A stretch of DNA of 64,000 bases from JAKAGZ01 sp963772675 (lineage in GTDB: Bacteria > Bacteroidota > Ignavibacteria > Ignavibacteriales > Ignavibacteriaceae), in NCBI GenBank assembly GCA_963772675.1, contig CAVYYF010000009.1, positions 1 to 64,000 of the forward strand. Reading direction: 5' to 3'. Position 1 is the stretch's first letter, and each line of letters starts with the position of its first letter. Under the pieces are notes generated by a model. It saw nothing but the letters and a program-made list of their open reading frames with translations. It ran no database searches and was not told where the DNA came from. Position numbers and translations under genes: made by a program. This document shows, one piece after another, positions 1 to 9,908 of the stretch.

Positions 1-747
1 AAACACTTCCGGAAGCAAAAAGTAAAAACTTGTTCGAGAAAGAAAAGCAATTAAGTTTTGATGATAGACCGCAGCGGGTCTGTTATATTCATTTGGGCCG
101 GAACACTCACCGCTTGAGCAAAGACAGGTATCACTTGCTATTGAAGAAGCACAGACACTCGTACCCAAACCAAAGATGATTGTGTTTGCAGCTTTTCAGT
201 TTGACCCTGAAGCTGCAAAAGATATTGATGAAACCAACTGGCCGGGGGTTACATTACTTAAAGTTCAAATGAACACCGATCTTCTTACAGATGATCTCAA
301 GAAGAAACGAAGCAGCAATGAAAGTTTTTGGCTTATCGGTTCGCCGGATATAGTTGTTAAAAAGCAGAAAGAAAAAATCCCTTCTGCTTACAGCGTCAAA
401 AGCAAAAAAGGAATATGAGGGTGAAACAACACTTTACACAGTCGAAGTTCTCGGCTTTGATTACTACAACACAAAAACCGGCAACATAGAATCAGGCGGA
501 AAAGATAAAATCGCAATGTGGATGCTCGATACGGATTATGATGGCAGAAGTTTATTTCCATCGACAGGTGCTTTTCCCTATGTCTGGCGCAAAGGATGGC
601 TGGTCACGTCTTGCAAAAAATCTTAAGGCTGAAATAGATGAAGAATTAATTGAACAATACAGAGGAACAATTTCACTACCTTTTGAAGCGGGTGAAAACA
701 AACGCATTGCCGTTAAAATTGTGGATGACGGGGGATTGAGAGTTTGA
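1..747 (+). pseudogene. C-terminal part of site-specific DNA methyltransferase (type III-like Mod), frameshifted
   Basis: The gene enters from the left edge, so its N-terminus and catalytic motifs are outside the window. Joining frames gives the conserved C-terminal blocks of an adenine-specific methyltransferase family that accompanies type III-like restriction helicases: GPEHSPLEQRQV near 107-150, then MLDTDYDGRSLFPRQV and GAKDGW near 520-600, and LKAEIDEELIEQYRGT near 628-670. At least four frame changes are needed (about 107, 370, 565 and 735); the last is a run of five G. Restoring one G moves the stop to 780-782, overlapping the next gene's ATG at 770, as expected in an operon. The modified base and target site cannot be told from this fragment. 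Whether the breaks are biological or assembly errors is open. Confidence 0.8.
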
Positions 748-769
748 AGATTTATTGGGCTATAAAATT

Positions 770-2113
770 ATGCCAGATATAAACAAAGAATTAGAAAATC
801 TGATTAAAAATGTTCCAAATGAAAAATATGGTGAGGTTAAATCATATTTGTCTTCAATTCAGAAAGTACCCAAAGAAAATATTATACATTATCATCTAGA
901 TCCAGACATCGATTACTTACCTATTCAGGAAGATAAAACTAACAGGAGTAAAGTAATCCCTGTTTTAGCAAAACTCATAATAGATTCCAAATGTCCATAT
1001 ACATTTTCGATTAACGGAAACTGGGGTAGTGGCAAAACTATATTTATAAGTGGCTAAAGGAAGAAATAGATAAAAAATATTCAACTTCTACTTATACACT
1101 TTCGTTCGAGCCGTGGAAATATGAGGGCATATCTAATTTAATCTATCCTCTTTGTTAAAGAAATCGAACAAATAGCCCTATTCAAAAGGAAAAAAAAATT
1201 AAATTTGCAAATTTTTATTAGCCTTATTTAATGCTTTTATAAAATTATTTCTTAAAATAAAACTTGGGGTCTTGCATAGCCTTTCCGAAAAAATAATTAT
1301 GGCTTTTCAACAGACTGATCCTAATATTAGAAATTCCTATAAATACATATCACAACTGAGAAACGAGTTTGCAGAATATGTGGAGATATCTAGAAGAAAA
1401 CTTCTATTAAAGGCACTATGCAAAAGAAATTTATAATATTTATTGATGACCTTGATCGATGTTTCCCAGAAAATTCAATTGTTCTCCTTGAATCAATTAA
1501 GAATTTTTTCTCCACTGACAATTGCACATTTATATTAGCAATAGATACAGGCGTCTTAAGTGAAGCAATTAGGTCCAAATATGGATACAGTTCAATAATT
1601 ACTGGTGAAGATTATCTGGATAAAATTATAAAGTTTAATTATGACTTGCCAGTTTCTTTGGAATATATTATAAGAGCTTTCTTAAGTACTTTAAGTCAAT
1701 CTAATCCTGGCTTGTTCCAAGATTCATTAGTTTCTAATTATGCCCCCTAGCCTCTTTATTGCTTGCGGATTTACAAGTATTAGAGCAATTAAAAAGATTT
1801 TTAATAGATTTACTATATTAGATCAACTCATCAAACTAAATAATATTGATATAGATAAAGACATATTATTTTTGAGGCTTGTATTATTTACCAGTACTAT
1901 CCAAATGCTTTTGGAACATTTCTAAAGTATAAAGCCTGAAGATTGATTGACGTTATTACTAATACTACAAAGGAACAAGCAAAAAAATTTGATAATGTTC
2001 AAGAAGAATGGGTAAAGGCTGGTTATCTTATTGTCTTAAATTCAAATGTTCAAGAGCTTATAAAGGCGTTTGAAAACACAATTAATAATTTTCGGGCATA
2101 CAAAATCCTTTAA
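770..2113 (+). pseudogene. KAP-family P-loop NTPase, frameshifted
   Basis: Fragments in successive frames assemble into one KAP-type NTPase (the family named after Kidins220/ARMS and PifA). Visible parts are a Walker A, GNWGSGKT, near 1016-1040; the family's characteristic SFEPWKYEG block near 1100-1125; and a Walker B, FIIFIDDLDRC, near 1425-1460, followed by an alpha/beta region with AIDTGVLSEAI. The last part is poorly conserved, so the end at 2113 is approximate. The chosen start, ATG 770, overlaps the repaired end of the methyltransferase. Frame changes occur near 1040, at several points in 1140-1410, and near 1750 and 1925. PifA, a family member, is linked to T7 phage exclusion, so a phage-defence role fits the neighbours, but that is inference. 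Confidence 0.75.
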
Positions 2114-2170
2114 CTCAAACCATAGCCGCAGGCTTTTTGCAATGTAGTGATTTAATTTTGAATTTTACAA

Positions 2171-5005
2171 ATGGATAAAATAGATCATTAATTTGTAAAC
2201 TCGCCTTTTATTTAGAACCTTCACATCATTGGAGTTATGCAAGAGAAACACGTTCCTTTTCGCTTTCTGAAGGAAGACGCTCGGCCGGTTATATCGTCGC
2301 ATCAGAAACTTCCAAATCTTTTGATGATCCTGGTATATTCAATGAAATTGGTCTGGTTAATTCTATTCGATCCAAGGATAAAGAAATGGCGAGATGCAAA
2401 ATATCCTGGTGTTATCGGTATAACAAAAAGACTGCTTGAACACTGGAATGGATAATGAATGCAAGACAGTACAGATTTTTCTTTTGCCAGTTGGAAGCTA
2501 TAGAAACTTTGATATGGTTGAGCGAGGCTCCGGAGGCTGATAAAATAGGAATTGAAATTCCCAAGTGATGGCGGAGAATTTAATCGTCTGTGCTCGAAGA
2601 TGGCTACCGGCTCCGGTAAAACCATTGTCATGGGGATGCTCATTGCCTGGCAGATACTGAATAAGGTTACTTATCCACAAGATTCCCGTTATTCTAAAAA
2701 TATTTTTGTTGTCGCTCCCGGTCTGACAGTTAAAAGCAGATTACAGGTATTGCAGCCGTTTGGAGAAGGAAATATCTATGATGAATTTAATATTGTTCCC
2801 ACTGGTTTAATTGAAAAGTTTAGACAGGGAAAAATTATTGTTAAGAATTGGCATGCGCTTAATTGGGAAACAGATGAGAAGATTGCCAAGAGAAAATCCG
2901 TTGACAAACGTGGAGCTAAAAGCGATGAAGCTTATGTGCGCGAAGTTCTTGAAGAACTTGCGGCTCAAAAAATATTATTGTGATAAATGACGAGGCTCAC
3001 CATGCCTGGCGAGTAGCTGCTGAATCGAAAGTTAAAGGAGTAAAGAAAGAAGATATTGAGGAAGCAACAAAATGGATTGGCGGACTTGATAGAATAAATA
3101 AAGCAAGAGGAATACAGTGCTGCTATGATTTTACTGCCACTCCTTTTGTCCCAACGGGCAAACGAACTTCTGAAGAAGCACTTTTCGGATGGATAGTAAG
3201 TGATTTTGGATTAAATGATGCAATTGAATCCGGTCTTGTTAAAACTCCAAGAGTAGTTGTAAGAGATGATGCATTACCCGATGCTCAATCATTATAAATC
3301 AAAACTATATCATATTTATGAACATGTGAAGGAAGATTTAAGCAGAAAAGCTCAACCACATGAACCATTTCCTCAATTGGTTAGCAATGCATATTATCTG
3401 CTTGGTAAAGATTGGCTTGGAAACTTATTCAAAGTTGGAAAGCTGCTGATTATAAAATTCCGCCTGTTATGATAACAGTAGCAAATACAACCTATACTGC
3501 CGCCAGAATTAAATTTACCTTTGATAGAAATAACATTCTGATTGAAGAACTTTGTGAACCGGAAATAAAACATTGCATATAGATTCAAGAGTATTAGGTC
3601 AAGCTGAATCAAAAGAAGAAGCTGAAGATATGGTTGAACAAGATATTGAAGAAGAAGAAGAATCGGATACGCCAACGGTAAAATTATCAAAGCAGCAGCA
3701 AGCTGAGTTACTTCGTCAAACTGTTGATACAGTTGGAAGAATTGGAAAGCCTGGTGAGCAAATACGAAATGTAATAAGCGTTGGAATGCTTTCAGAAGGC
3801 TGGGATGCAAAGACTGTAACTCATATTATGGGATTGCGTGCTTTCACAAGCCAGCTTTTATGCGAGCAAGTAGTTGGAAGAGGTTTACGCCGTACTTCTT
3901 ATGATGTAAACGAAGAAGGAATGTTTGAACCTGAATATGTAAATATATTCGGTGTACCATTTACATTCCTTCCACACGAATCGCAGGATGGTCCTCCGCC
4001 CCCGCCACAAAAACCAAAAACAATGGTTGAACCAGTTAAAGGAAAAAGCAGCAATTTGAAATCTCATGGCCAAATATTATAAGGATTGATCATGTTTATG
4101 AACCGCAATTGCAAATTGATTTAGAGAAGGTTAAAACATTAAATATAAATGCCTACGATACTCATACACTTGCAGAAATAGCTCCTGTTATTGATGGCAA
4201 ACCGGATGTAACCAAGATATCTGAAATAGATTTGCAGAAAGCTTGGTGAGAAATATAGTATGCAGAAAATCATATTTACAACGGCACGTGATGTTTATGA
4301 TCAAATGTCGCCGGATTGGAAAGGTGATAAAACTATTCTTACTAGCACAGCTAATAAGAATAGTAGAAAAGTTTATACGTTCAGATATTAATCAGATGAA
4401 TCCGCCGCTATTTTTTCAAGATGATATCAAACGAAGAATTCTGATAACACTTAATATGAATAAAATTGTTAATCATATCTTTAATGAAATAAGATGTGAA
4501 AATACAAAATCAATGACACCTGTTTTTGATACTGATAAACCAATTCGTTCAACTGCAGATGTTAGGACATGGTATACAAGCAAGCCTTGTGATATTACTA
4601 CAAAATCGCATATTAATTTTTGCGTTTACGATAGCACCTGGGAATATAATACAGCGTTTCATTTAGATAGACATTCAAATGTAAAAGCCTGGGTGAAGAA
4701 CGATCATCTGAATTTTGAAATTCCTTATATGTTTCAGGGGATAGTTCACAAATACCGGTCCGGATTATCTTATTAAGCTTATGGATGATACACATTTAAT
4801 ACTTGAAGTTAAAGGAGTAGCAACACAACAAGATGAAGTAAAATGGGAATATCTTCGTGAATGGATTCAGGCAGTTAATGAATATGGTGGCTTTGGAAAA
4901 TGGGATTGGGGCGTAGCAAGTGAACCGAATGATATAGTGAGTTTATTAGAAAATAATTGTGTGAAAACAGTTAGGAAAACTTTCATTCTTTCAATGGAGT
5001 CTTAA
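2171..5005 (+). pseudogene. Type III-like restriction enzyme Res: DEAH helicase with C-terminal PD-(D/E)XK nuclease, frameshifted
   Basis: The joined frames give a protein of about 940 residues. It opens with a family-typical VNSPFIEPSHHW block (near 2190-2240). Superfamily 2 helicase motifs follow in order: motif I ATGSGKT (near 2604-2625), motif II NDEAHHAW (near 2983-3010), motif III DFTATPF (near 3127-3147), and motifs V/VI GMLSEGWDAKT and QVVGRGLRR (near 3785-3895). The C-terminus carries PDYLI then LILEVKG (4760-4820), the spacing of a PD-(D/E)XK nuclease. The stop at 5003-5005 is directly followed by the ATG of the next gene. About ten frame changes interrupt it, for example near 2460, 2550, 2980, 3290, 3580, 4080 and 4760. 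The motifs themselves are intact, so the gene may be functional in the real genome. Confidence 0.85.
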
Positions 5006-6313
5006 ATGAATGCATCAGAAATTAAAGGATTGTTTTAGAAGAATTTTTTTCAGAAGATGATATTGATTATAAAAACAAAGTTTGGGCTGAGCAAAGTAAA
5101 CAATTTAGAGAATTTTTGCAAAATAAGATTTTAAGTGGAAGTTCTAGAATCTGATTGATGATGATATAGATGAAATTATTAAGATATTAGATAGAAATGG
5201 AAAAGGTAATACAAAAAAATCATTAGCTGTTGCAAGGGCCATGTTACCTCCAGGGGGCGTGGAGAAGAATGTTCCGTGAGCTTTGCGCTGACAAGGAATT
5301 AGCTAAAACAGTTTATAGTGTTTTGATTGAGTCAGATTTTAAGAAGAAATCTCAAAACATAGATAAATTATATAAAATGAACGAAAACAAAAAAAATAAT
5401 TAACAGGGAAGAGTGGGAATGCTATAAATTCCATGTTGCTACTATGATCCATTTAATAATCTGTGTATGATATCATTAAAAGATAGATATTCACTAATTG
5501 AATTTATGGGATTTTCTGTTCCTTATGACCCTGGACAGACCACCTTAGGCACACAATTCATAGAAACAAATAAAATCATTCTTGAAGGATTTAAAGTTTA
5601 GGCATTGATGAGAATGCAAGAACTATATCCGGATTTTGTTATAATAGGAAAACATTGAAACCTTTATGGAAAGATAAGTATAAGGTCAAGAGAATTGATA
5701 AAGATGTGAATGTTACTATTCCCAACAATGACGAAAATATTGAGGGTGAAAGTGATGAGGATAAAAACGAAAAAGATTAAGTCAAAGAGAATCAATAGTC
5801 ATTCAGTCATTGTTGGCTAAAATTGGTTCTGAGATGGGATTAAAAATTTGGGTTCCTAAATCAGACAGATCACGTGTGCTTGAAAATTGGCAGCCAGATG
5901 AAGATGTGATATTGAAGTCCCTTCCTCTTTAACTATGAATCAGTGGCAATGAAAACTATTGAAAATATTGATGTTCTTTGGCTTAAAGGAAGAAATATAA
6001 TTAGGGCTTTTGAGGTTGAACACCGGTAAGTCGATTTATTCTGGCATTTTAAGAATGGCAGATCTCTTGCATTAAAATACCAAATATTCAAATAAATCTT
6101 CACATGGTCTCTATTGTCCCGCAAGGGTCAAGTTCTGGAAGAAATACAGCGCACCCGTTTTTTCTCTTCTTGAAAGAGGCCCTATGGCTGAATTATGTAC
6201 TTATATTTCTATGATAGCATAAGGGAATTAGCCGGTGAAAAATATCTTACAGCAATATGTTGGATTCTGTCCTTGATGATTTAGCTGAAGAAGCGGAAGA
6301 AGATCAAAATTGA
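5006..6313 (+). pseudogene. Unassigned fourth protein of the restriction operon, frameshifted
   Basis: The ATG at 5006 abuts the Res stop codon, so the gene is probably co-transcribed. Joined frames give roughly 430 residues. The N-terminal part (MNASEIKGL, EEFFSEDDIDYKNKVWAEQ) is mostly helical-looking, the middle is charged, and the C-terminal part is the recognisable conserved region: IENIDVLWLKG, AFEVEH, SIYSGILRMADLLAL, then FSLLERGP and YDSIRELAGEKYL, ending in acidic LDDLAEEAEEDQN. I recognise this C-terminal block as a companion of type III-like helicases but know no established function. The E-V-E-H segment after a short strand could be part of a restriction-endonuclease-like fold; that is a guess. 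It has many frameshifts (near 5035, 5130, 5270, 5430, 5600, 5780-5930, 6030 and 6170). Confidence 0.6.
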
Positions 6314-6366
6314 GTTTTTAATTTTAGCATTCGTGATCATAACGGCTTTTTTACTGCCATATCATT

Positions 6367-7608
6367 TTATTTAACTATTCTTAAGCTGTTTCCCCATACT
6401 TTATCCATTTCCTCACGCTTATGTTCATCAGCTATTTTTAAATATTTTTGCATCATTCTATAAGTAGTGTGTCCAGTTATTGCCATAATAACATCAGGCT
6501 TCATTCCTTTTTGCAATGACAAGCTTATGAATGTTCTTCTTGCAGTATGTGTTCCTACAACTTCATATTTCTTATAAGTAGTCTCAATTCGTTCACTGCC
6601 TTTATATTTAACTACCTTTACAAGTTCATCAATTTTAGCTTTTTTACAAAGTTCCTTTAGATATGTATTCATTTTTTGGTTTGATATAACAGGCAAAGGC
6701 TGCGGATATTCGCTATATTTTGCCAATATAGATATTGCATAAGAGTTCAAAGGTATTTCAATGATTTGATGAGTCTTTTGCGTCCTAACTTTCCAGGTTG
6801 CGGTGCTAATATCTTCTCTGGATATATTTTGAATATCAGAATAGCGGACTCCGGTGAAGCACTGGAAAACAAATATATCTCTAACTCGTTTTAACTTTTC
6901 TTCATCAAGTTGCAAATCGTATAATGTCATTAACTCATTTTCCGTAAGATAGATCACTTCATTACTTTCAGATTTACTTCTAAAAGATTTATAACTGTTA
7001 TTATCAGAGTAGTTATTATTATTTGCCCAAATAAGGAAACTCTTAAGAAACTGAATATTCTTATTTGCAGTATTGTTTAACATATTTTTATTATCAATTA
7101 AGAAAGAATTGAACTTGGAAAAGAACAGGGGGGTAATTTTATCAAAGTCTAATTTTTCTCTGTTTACTTTTTGATATTCTTCCAGTAATGCTTTTATTCG
7201 TTTTAATTTTAGGATTGATTGCTTTGAAACTTCAAGTTTTTTGATAGCCAGGAATTCATCATAAATGGCAAATATGCTTGTTTCTCGTTTATCGAATTGC
7301 TTTTTGATTTCTTCGGCAACAGTACTAAATCCAGCATTGAATTCTTTACTTCGTACTGTGCGGATAATATCTAAGATTTTACTTTCAAAAGTATTCAAGT
7401 ATTGATTAAGACTATTTAGAGAGCCTTTCGCAATTTTATCTTTAGTCTTTCTAAGATTAGCTCTTTGAATATTTTTATCCCATAAGTCAGGGTTTATAGT
7501 CTCACCAGTGTTTAACGTTAAGGTTTTATCATATTCCCTTACATAACACCAGATAGCACTTTCCCCAGATCTGGATGATTTACTATCGAAATAAAAGTTT
7601 ATCTTCAT
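6367..7608 (-). CDS. Tyrosine recombinase/integrase of the island
   Basis: This intact 413-residue phage-type integrase has the Bacteroidota architecture: an N-terminal arm-binding domain (about 1-95), a SAM-like core-binding domain (about 105-205) and a C-terminal catalytic domain. All six catalytic positions are visible: R255 in GVRYSD, K278 in RTQKTH, H354 and R357 in HTARR, H380 in TGHTT, and nucleophile Y389 in KYLKI. It converges on the restriction operon and its 5' end faces the tRNA-like attachment fragment at 7821-7845, the usual arrangement for an integrated island. Unlike the four genes to its left it has no frameshift. It probably excises and inserts the island at a tRNA gene lying left of the window. 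Confidence 0.93.
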   Translation of the reverse strand: MKINFYFDSKSSRSGESAIWCYVREYDKTLTLNTGETINPDLWDKNIQRANLRKTKDKIAKGSLNSLNQYLNTFESKILDIIRTVRSKEFNAGFSTVAEEIKKQFDKRETSIFAIYDEFLAIKKLEVSKQSILKLKRIKALLEEYQKVNREKLDFDKITPLFFSKFNSFLIDNKNMLNNTANKNIQFLKSFLIWANNNNYSDNNSYKSFRSKSESNEVIYLTENELMTLYDLQLDEEKLKRVRDIFVFQCFTGVRYSDIQNISREDISTATWKVRTQKTHQIIEIPLNSYAISILAKYSEYPQPLPVISNQKMNTYLKELCKKAKIDELVKVVKYKGSERIETTYKKYEVVGTHTARRTFISLSLQKGMKPDVIMAITGHTTYRMMQKYLKIADEHKREEMDKVWGNSLRIVK

Positions 7609-7969
7609 GTTAATTACTGTGTATAATTATTTAATACAAAATTAAAAACAATAAAACATATAATCAATAGCTCTTACAATATTCTTACGGTAAATGTGTA
7701 TGGTTATGGATAAAAATTATATTTTAAGGTTTGGGAAAATATTTATAACTTATTATATTAACAGAAGTTATCAATAATAATCGATTTTGGGTAGATGATA
7801 AAAAACAGCAAAAAATAGAAGGTTCGGTTCCCACCCTCTCCGCTTGGATGATTGCATTGGCATTCATAGATAGATTCAGCATTTTGTTAATAAAAGTGTT
7901 TAGTCGGTGCCAAATGGGTTGTAATTTGAGTGTGAATGTATAAATTGTCTCAATGTAACAGAGGGTAAT
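7609..7969. other. Intergenic region between integrase and chromosomal genes, containing the attachment site
   Basis: This 361-bp, AT-rich stretch has no convincing ORF. It holds the promoter region of the integrase (minus strand) and the tRNA 3'-end fragment described separately. It marks the change from island to resident chromosome. Confidence 0.6.
7821..7845 (+). other. Putative attachment site (attR): displaced 3' end of a tRNA gene, probably tRNA-Ser
   Basis: The sequence GGTTCGGTTCCC followed by ACCCTCTCCGC has the layout of a T-loop (TTCGGTT), the 3' T-stem strand (CCCAC) and a 3' acceptor strand (CTCTCCGC). The 5' T-stem partner upstream (GAAGG) pairs only partly, and nothing further upstream folds as a tRNA, so this is a fragment and not a gene. 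Bacterial tRNA-Ser genes often begin GGAGAG and end CTCTCCGC, which is why serine is suggested. The plus orientation implies that the intact tRNA lies on the plus strand at the other island end, left of position 1. Confidence 0.7.
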
Positions 7970-8227
7970 ATGGGACTTAAGATCTTGGTATGGAGCAGCA
8001 TACTTTTCTTATTGGGCGGAATAGCTGCAGTGACATATCTTACCTTTGGTGGTAATTATAAAAGTGCAAACCGGGTACCCGAACCGGTAATTCACAAAGT
8101 TAAATATGTTTATAAAGCCGAAGGGGGAATTGCATATTCGATAAATCAAATTGATAGCCTTACCGCTGCGGACAACTATTATTTTACGAAAGCCAATGCA
8201 ATTCATCATCCTCTTAGTAAGCTATAA
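7970..8227 (+). CDS. Small membrane-anchored protein of unknown function
   Basis: This 85-residue protein has one hydrophobic N-terminal segment (about residues 4-26, LKILVWSSILFLLGGIAAVTYL). A short polar domain follows with VIHKVKYVYKAEGG and YSINQIDSLTAADNYYF. AGAGGGTAAT upstream could serve as a weak ribosome-binding site. The single helix followed by a soluble tail suggests a periplasm-facing anchored peptide. It stands alone: the island's attachment site is upstream and a strong terminator lies just downstream. I do not recognise a family. Confidence 0.6.
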   Translation: MGLKILVWSSILFLLGGIAAVTYLTFGGNYKSANRVPEPVIHKVKYVYKAEGGIAYSINQIDSLTAADNYYFTKANAIHHPLSKL

Positions 8228-8247
8228 TTTTTAAGAACTAAAAATAA

Positions 8248-8283
8248 AAAACCCTCAATGAATGTTCACTGAGGGTTTTTATT
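8248..8283. terminator. Bidirectional rho-independent terminator
   Basis: The arms ACCCTCA (8251-8257) and TGAGGGT (8270-8276) enclose a short loop. A T-run follows on the plus strand and an A-run precedes it, which reads as a T-run on the minus strand. It can serve both the small protein at 7970-8227 and the minus-strand gene ending at 8332. Confidence 0.85.
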
Positions 8284-8331
8284 TTTCTTAAAGCTAAAAG
8301 CTAAAGTGAATTTACCACAAAGATTTTTCTG

Positions 8332-9670
8332 CTACTTAATACCCAGCTTATTATAAACAGTCTGAGCCTCCTGCAAAGTATTGTAGTAACCTATTCTTAC
8401 CCGGTAGTAAATGGCTTTATATACATTTAAGTATTTGGCTTCGACAAATGCATTGTATCCTTTGTCTTTCCATTTTTGCATCTGGCTGTATGCAGCATTT
8501 TTATCTCTAAATGCAGAAACCTGGATAACATATATACTTCCGTTTGACCAGATATTCCTCTTAACCATTTTTTCGCCGGTAGAATTGTACTTTGGCTGAA
8601 CAATTTCCTGCTGCGGTTCCGGCTCTTTAACTTTTGGACATCCTTCTTCATCTACCACAGTTCCGAATACTGTAGTAGGGCATTTGTCCAGATAATCCGG
8701 AATTCCGTCTCTGTCAGAATCCAGGGGGCAGCCGTTATTGTCAACTTTTACGCCTGCAGGAGTATTTGCACAACGGTCAAGGTAATCAGGCACTCCGTCG
8801 AGGTCAGAATCAAGCGGACAACCATCAGGATCAACTTTAACGCCATTAGGAGTGAACGGACATTTATCTATATAATCGGGAATACCGTCATTGTCGCCAT
8901 CCAGCGGACATCCGAAATCATCAACTTGAATTCCCAACCATCGTTTGGGGACACTGATCTTTATCGTCTGAAATTCCGTCATTGTCGGTATCCTTTTCTG
9001 TGAAGAGAGCATAAGAGACTCCAACATTGAAAAATGTATATGAATCATTTGATGTTCCTTTGCTCAGGTTGTCAAGATAATCGTTCGGGAAAAAATTTTG
9101 AGTAAGGCTTGCACTAAATGCAATATTATCATTTATAAAATACCTGGTTCCAATTTCAAGTGAAGTTAAAGCAGTATGAGTATTTGATTTAGGTCCCATA
9201 CGATTTCCAAGATTATCTAAATGATCAAAATAGAGATAATTTTCTGCTACCATTATATAAGGATAAAATTTCTCTTCGAGCCTGTAGCCCAATTCCAGGC
9301 CTATACCGCCGTAGATAATAGATGTCTTGAATGTAACAGGTATGTTCTCAGAAGCATATAGAGAATTTTTGCCTGTTAGGTATCCGGATCCACCGTATAC
9401 TCTTATCCCGGAAAACAGATTTGAATACATAGGTAAAAAATATTCTCCGGAGCCCCGCCATGCGAAGTTAAGGTTAGAACTGCTATAATCTGTTTCACTA
9501 ATAGTTGTTGTATATTCGAGTGAAAGTAGAAGTGAATTTGTTAACGGGTGATAAATATTTTTTTCTTCCTGTGCAAATGAATTACCGGAAATCCCCAGGA
9601 GGAAAATGATTAATGGCAGATAAAAACATTTGCCAAAAAACCTGCTTGCACATGGTAATAGTTTATTCAT
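8332..9670 (-). CDS. Outer-membrane protein with thrombospondin type 3 repeats and C-terminal SPOR domain (one frameshift)
   Basis: The start at 9670 gives a signal peptide ending ISGNSFAQ, then about 190 residues of barrel-like sequence. Four or five calcium-binding-type repeats follow (DTDNDGISDDKDQCP, DGDNDGIPDYIDKCP and similar). A SPOR-like domain closes the protein (IYVIQVSAFRDKNAAYSQ, YYRVRIGYYNTLQEAQ), a fold that binds denuded peptidoglycan. One extra A at 8929-8932 splits the frame inside a repeat; without it the motif reads on as VGIQVDDFGCPLD, so an assembly error is likely. The N-terminal part resembles the upstream neighbour at 9909-11453, which ends in an OmpA domain instead, so the pair arose by duplication with exchange of the wall-binding end. 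Confidence 0.85.
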
Positions 9671-9908
9671 TTTAACCCAGCCATTTGTGATTTATTTTGA
9701 AAATAGTAATTGCCCACCTAGAAGCAGGCTTATCAGTAAAAAGAAAAACAAACTAAAAATTTCAACATTGTTTTCCAGAGTACCTGTAGCATTAGTATAA
9801 TAATTATACCCTCAATATTATTTCCCTGTGAGGGATAATGTATAAATATTATACCATTAATATGTTAAAAATAAATGAATTATAACAGAAAAAAATCAGG
9901 GAAAATTC

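Noticed and set aside
2302..2680. Minus-strand ORFs opposite the Res gene
   Set aside because: They are antisense shadows of the conserved Res sequence and show no family resemblance.
7740..7845. Complete tRNA gene
   Set aside because: Only the T-loop, 3' T-stem strand and acceptor 3' end are present; no D-arm or anticodon arm can be folded upstream.
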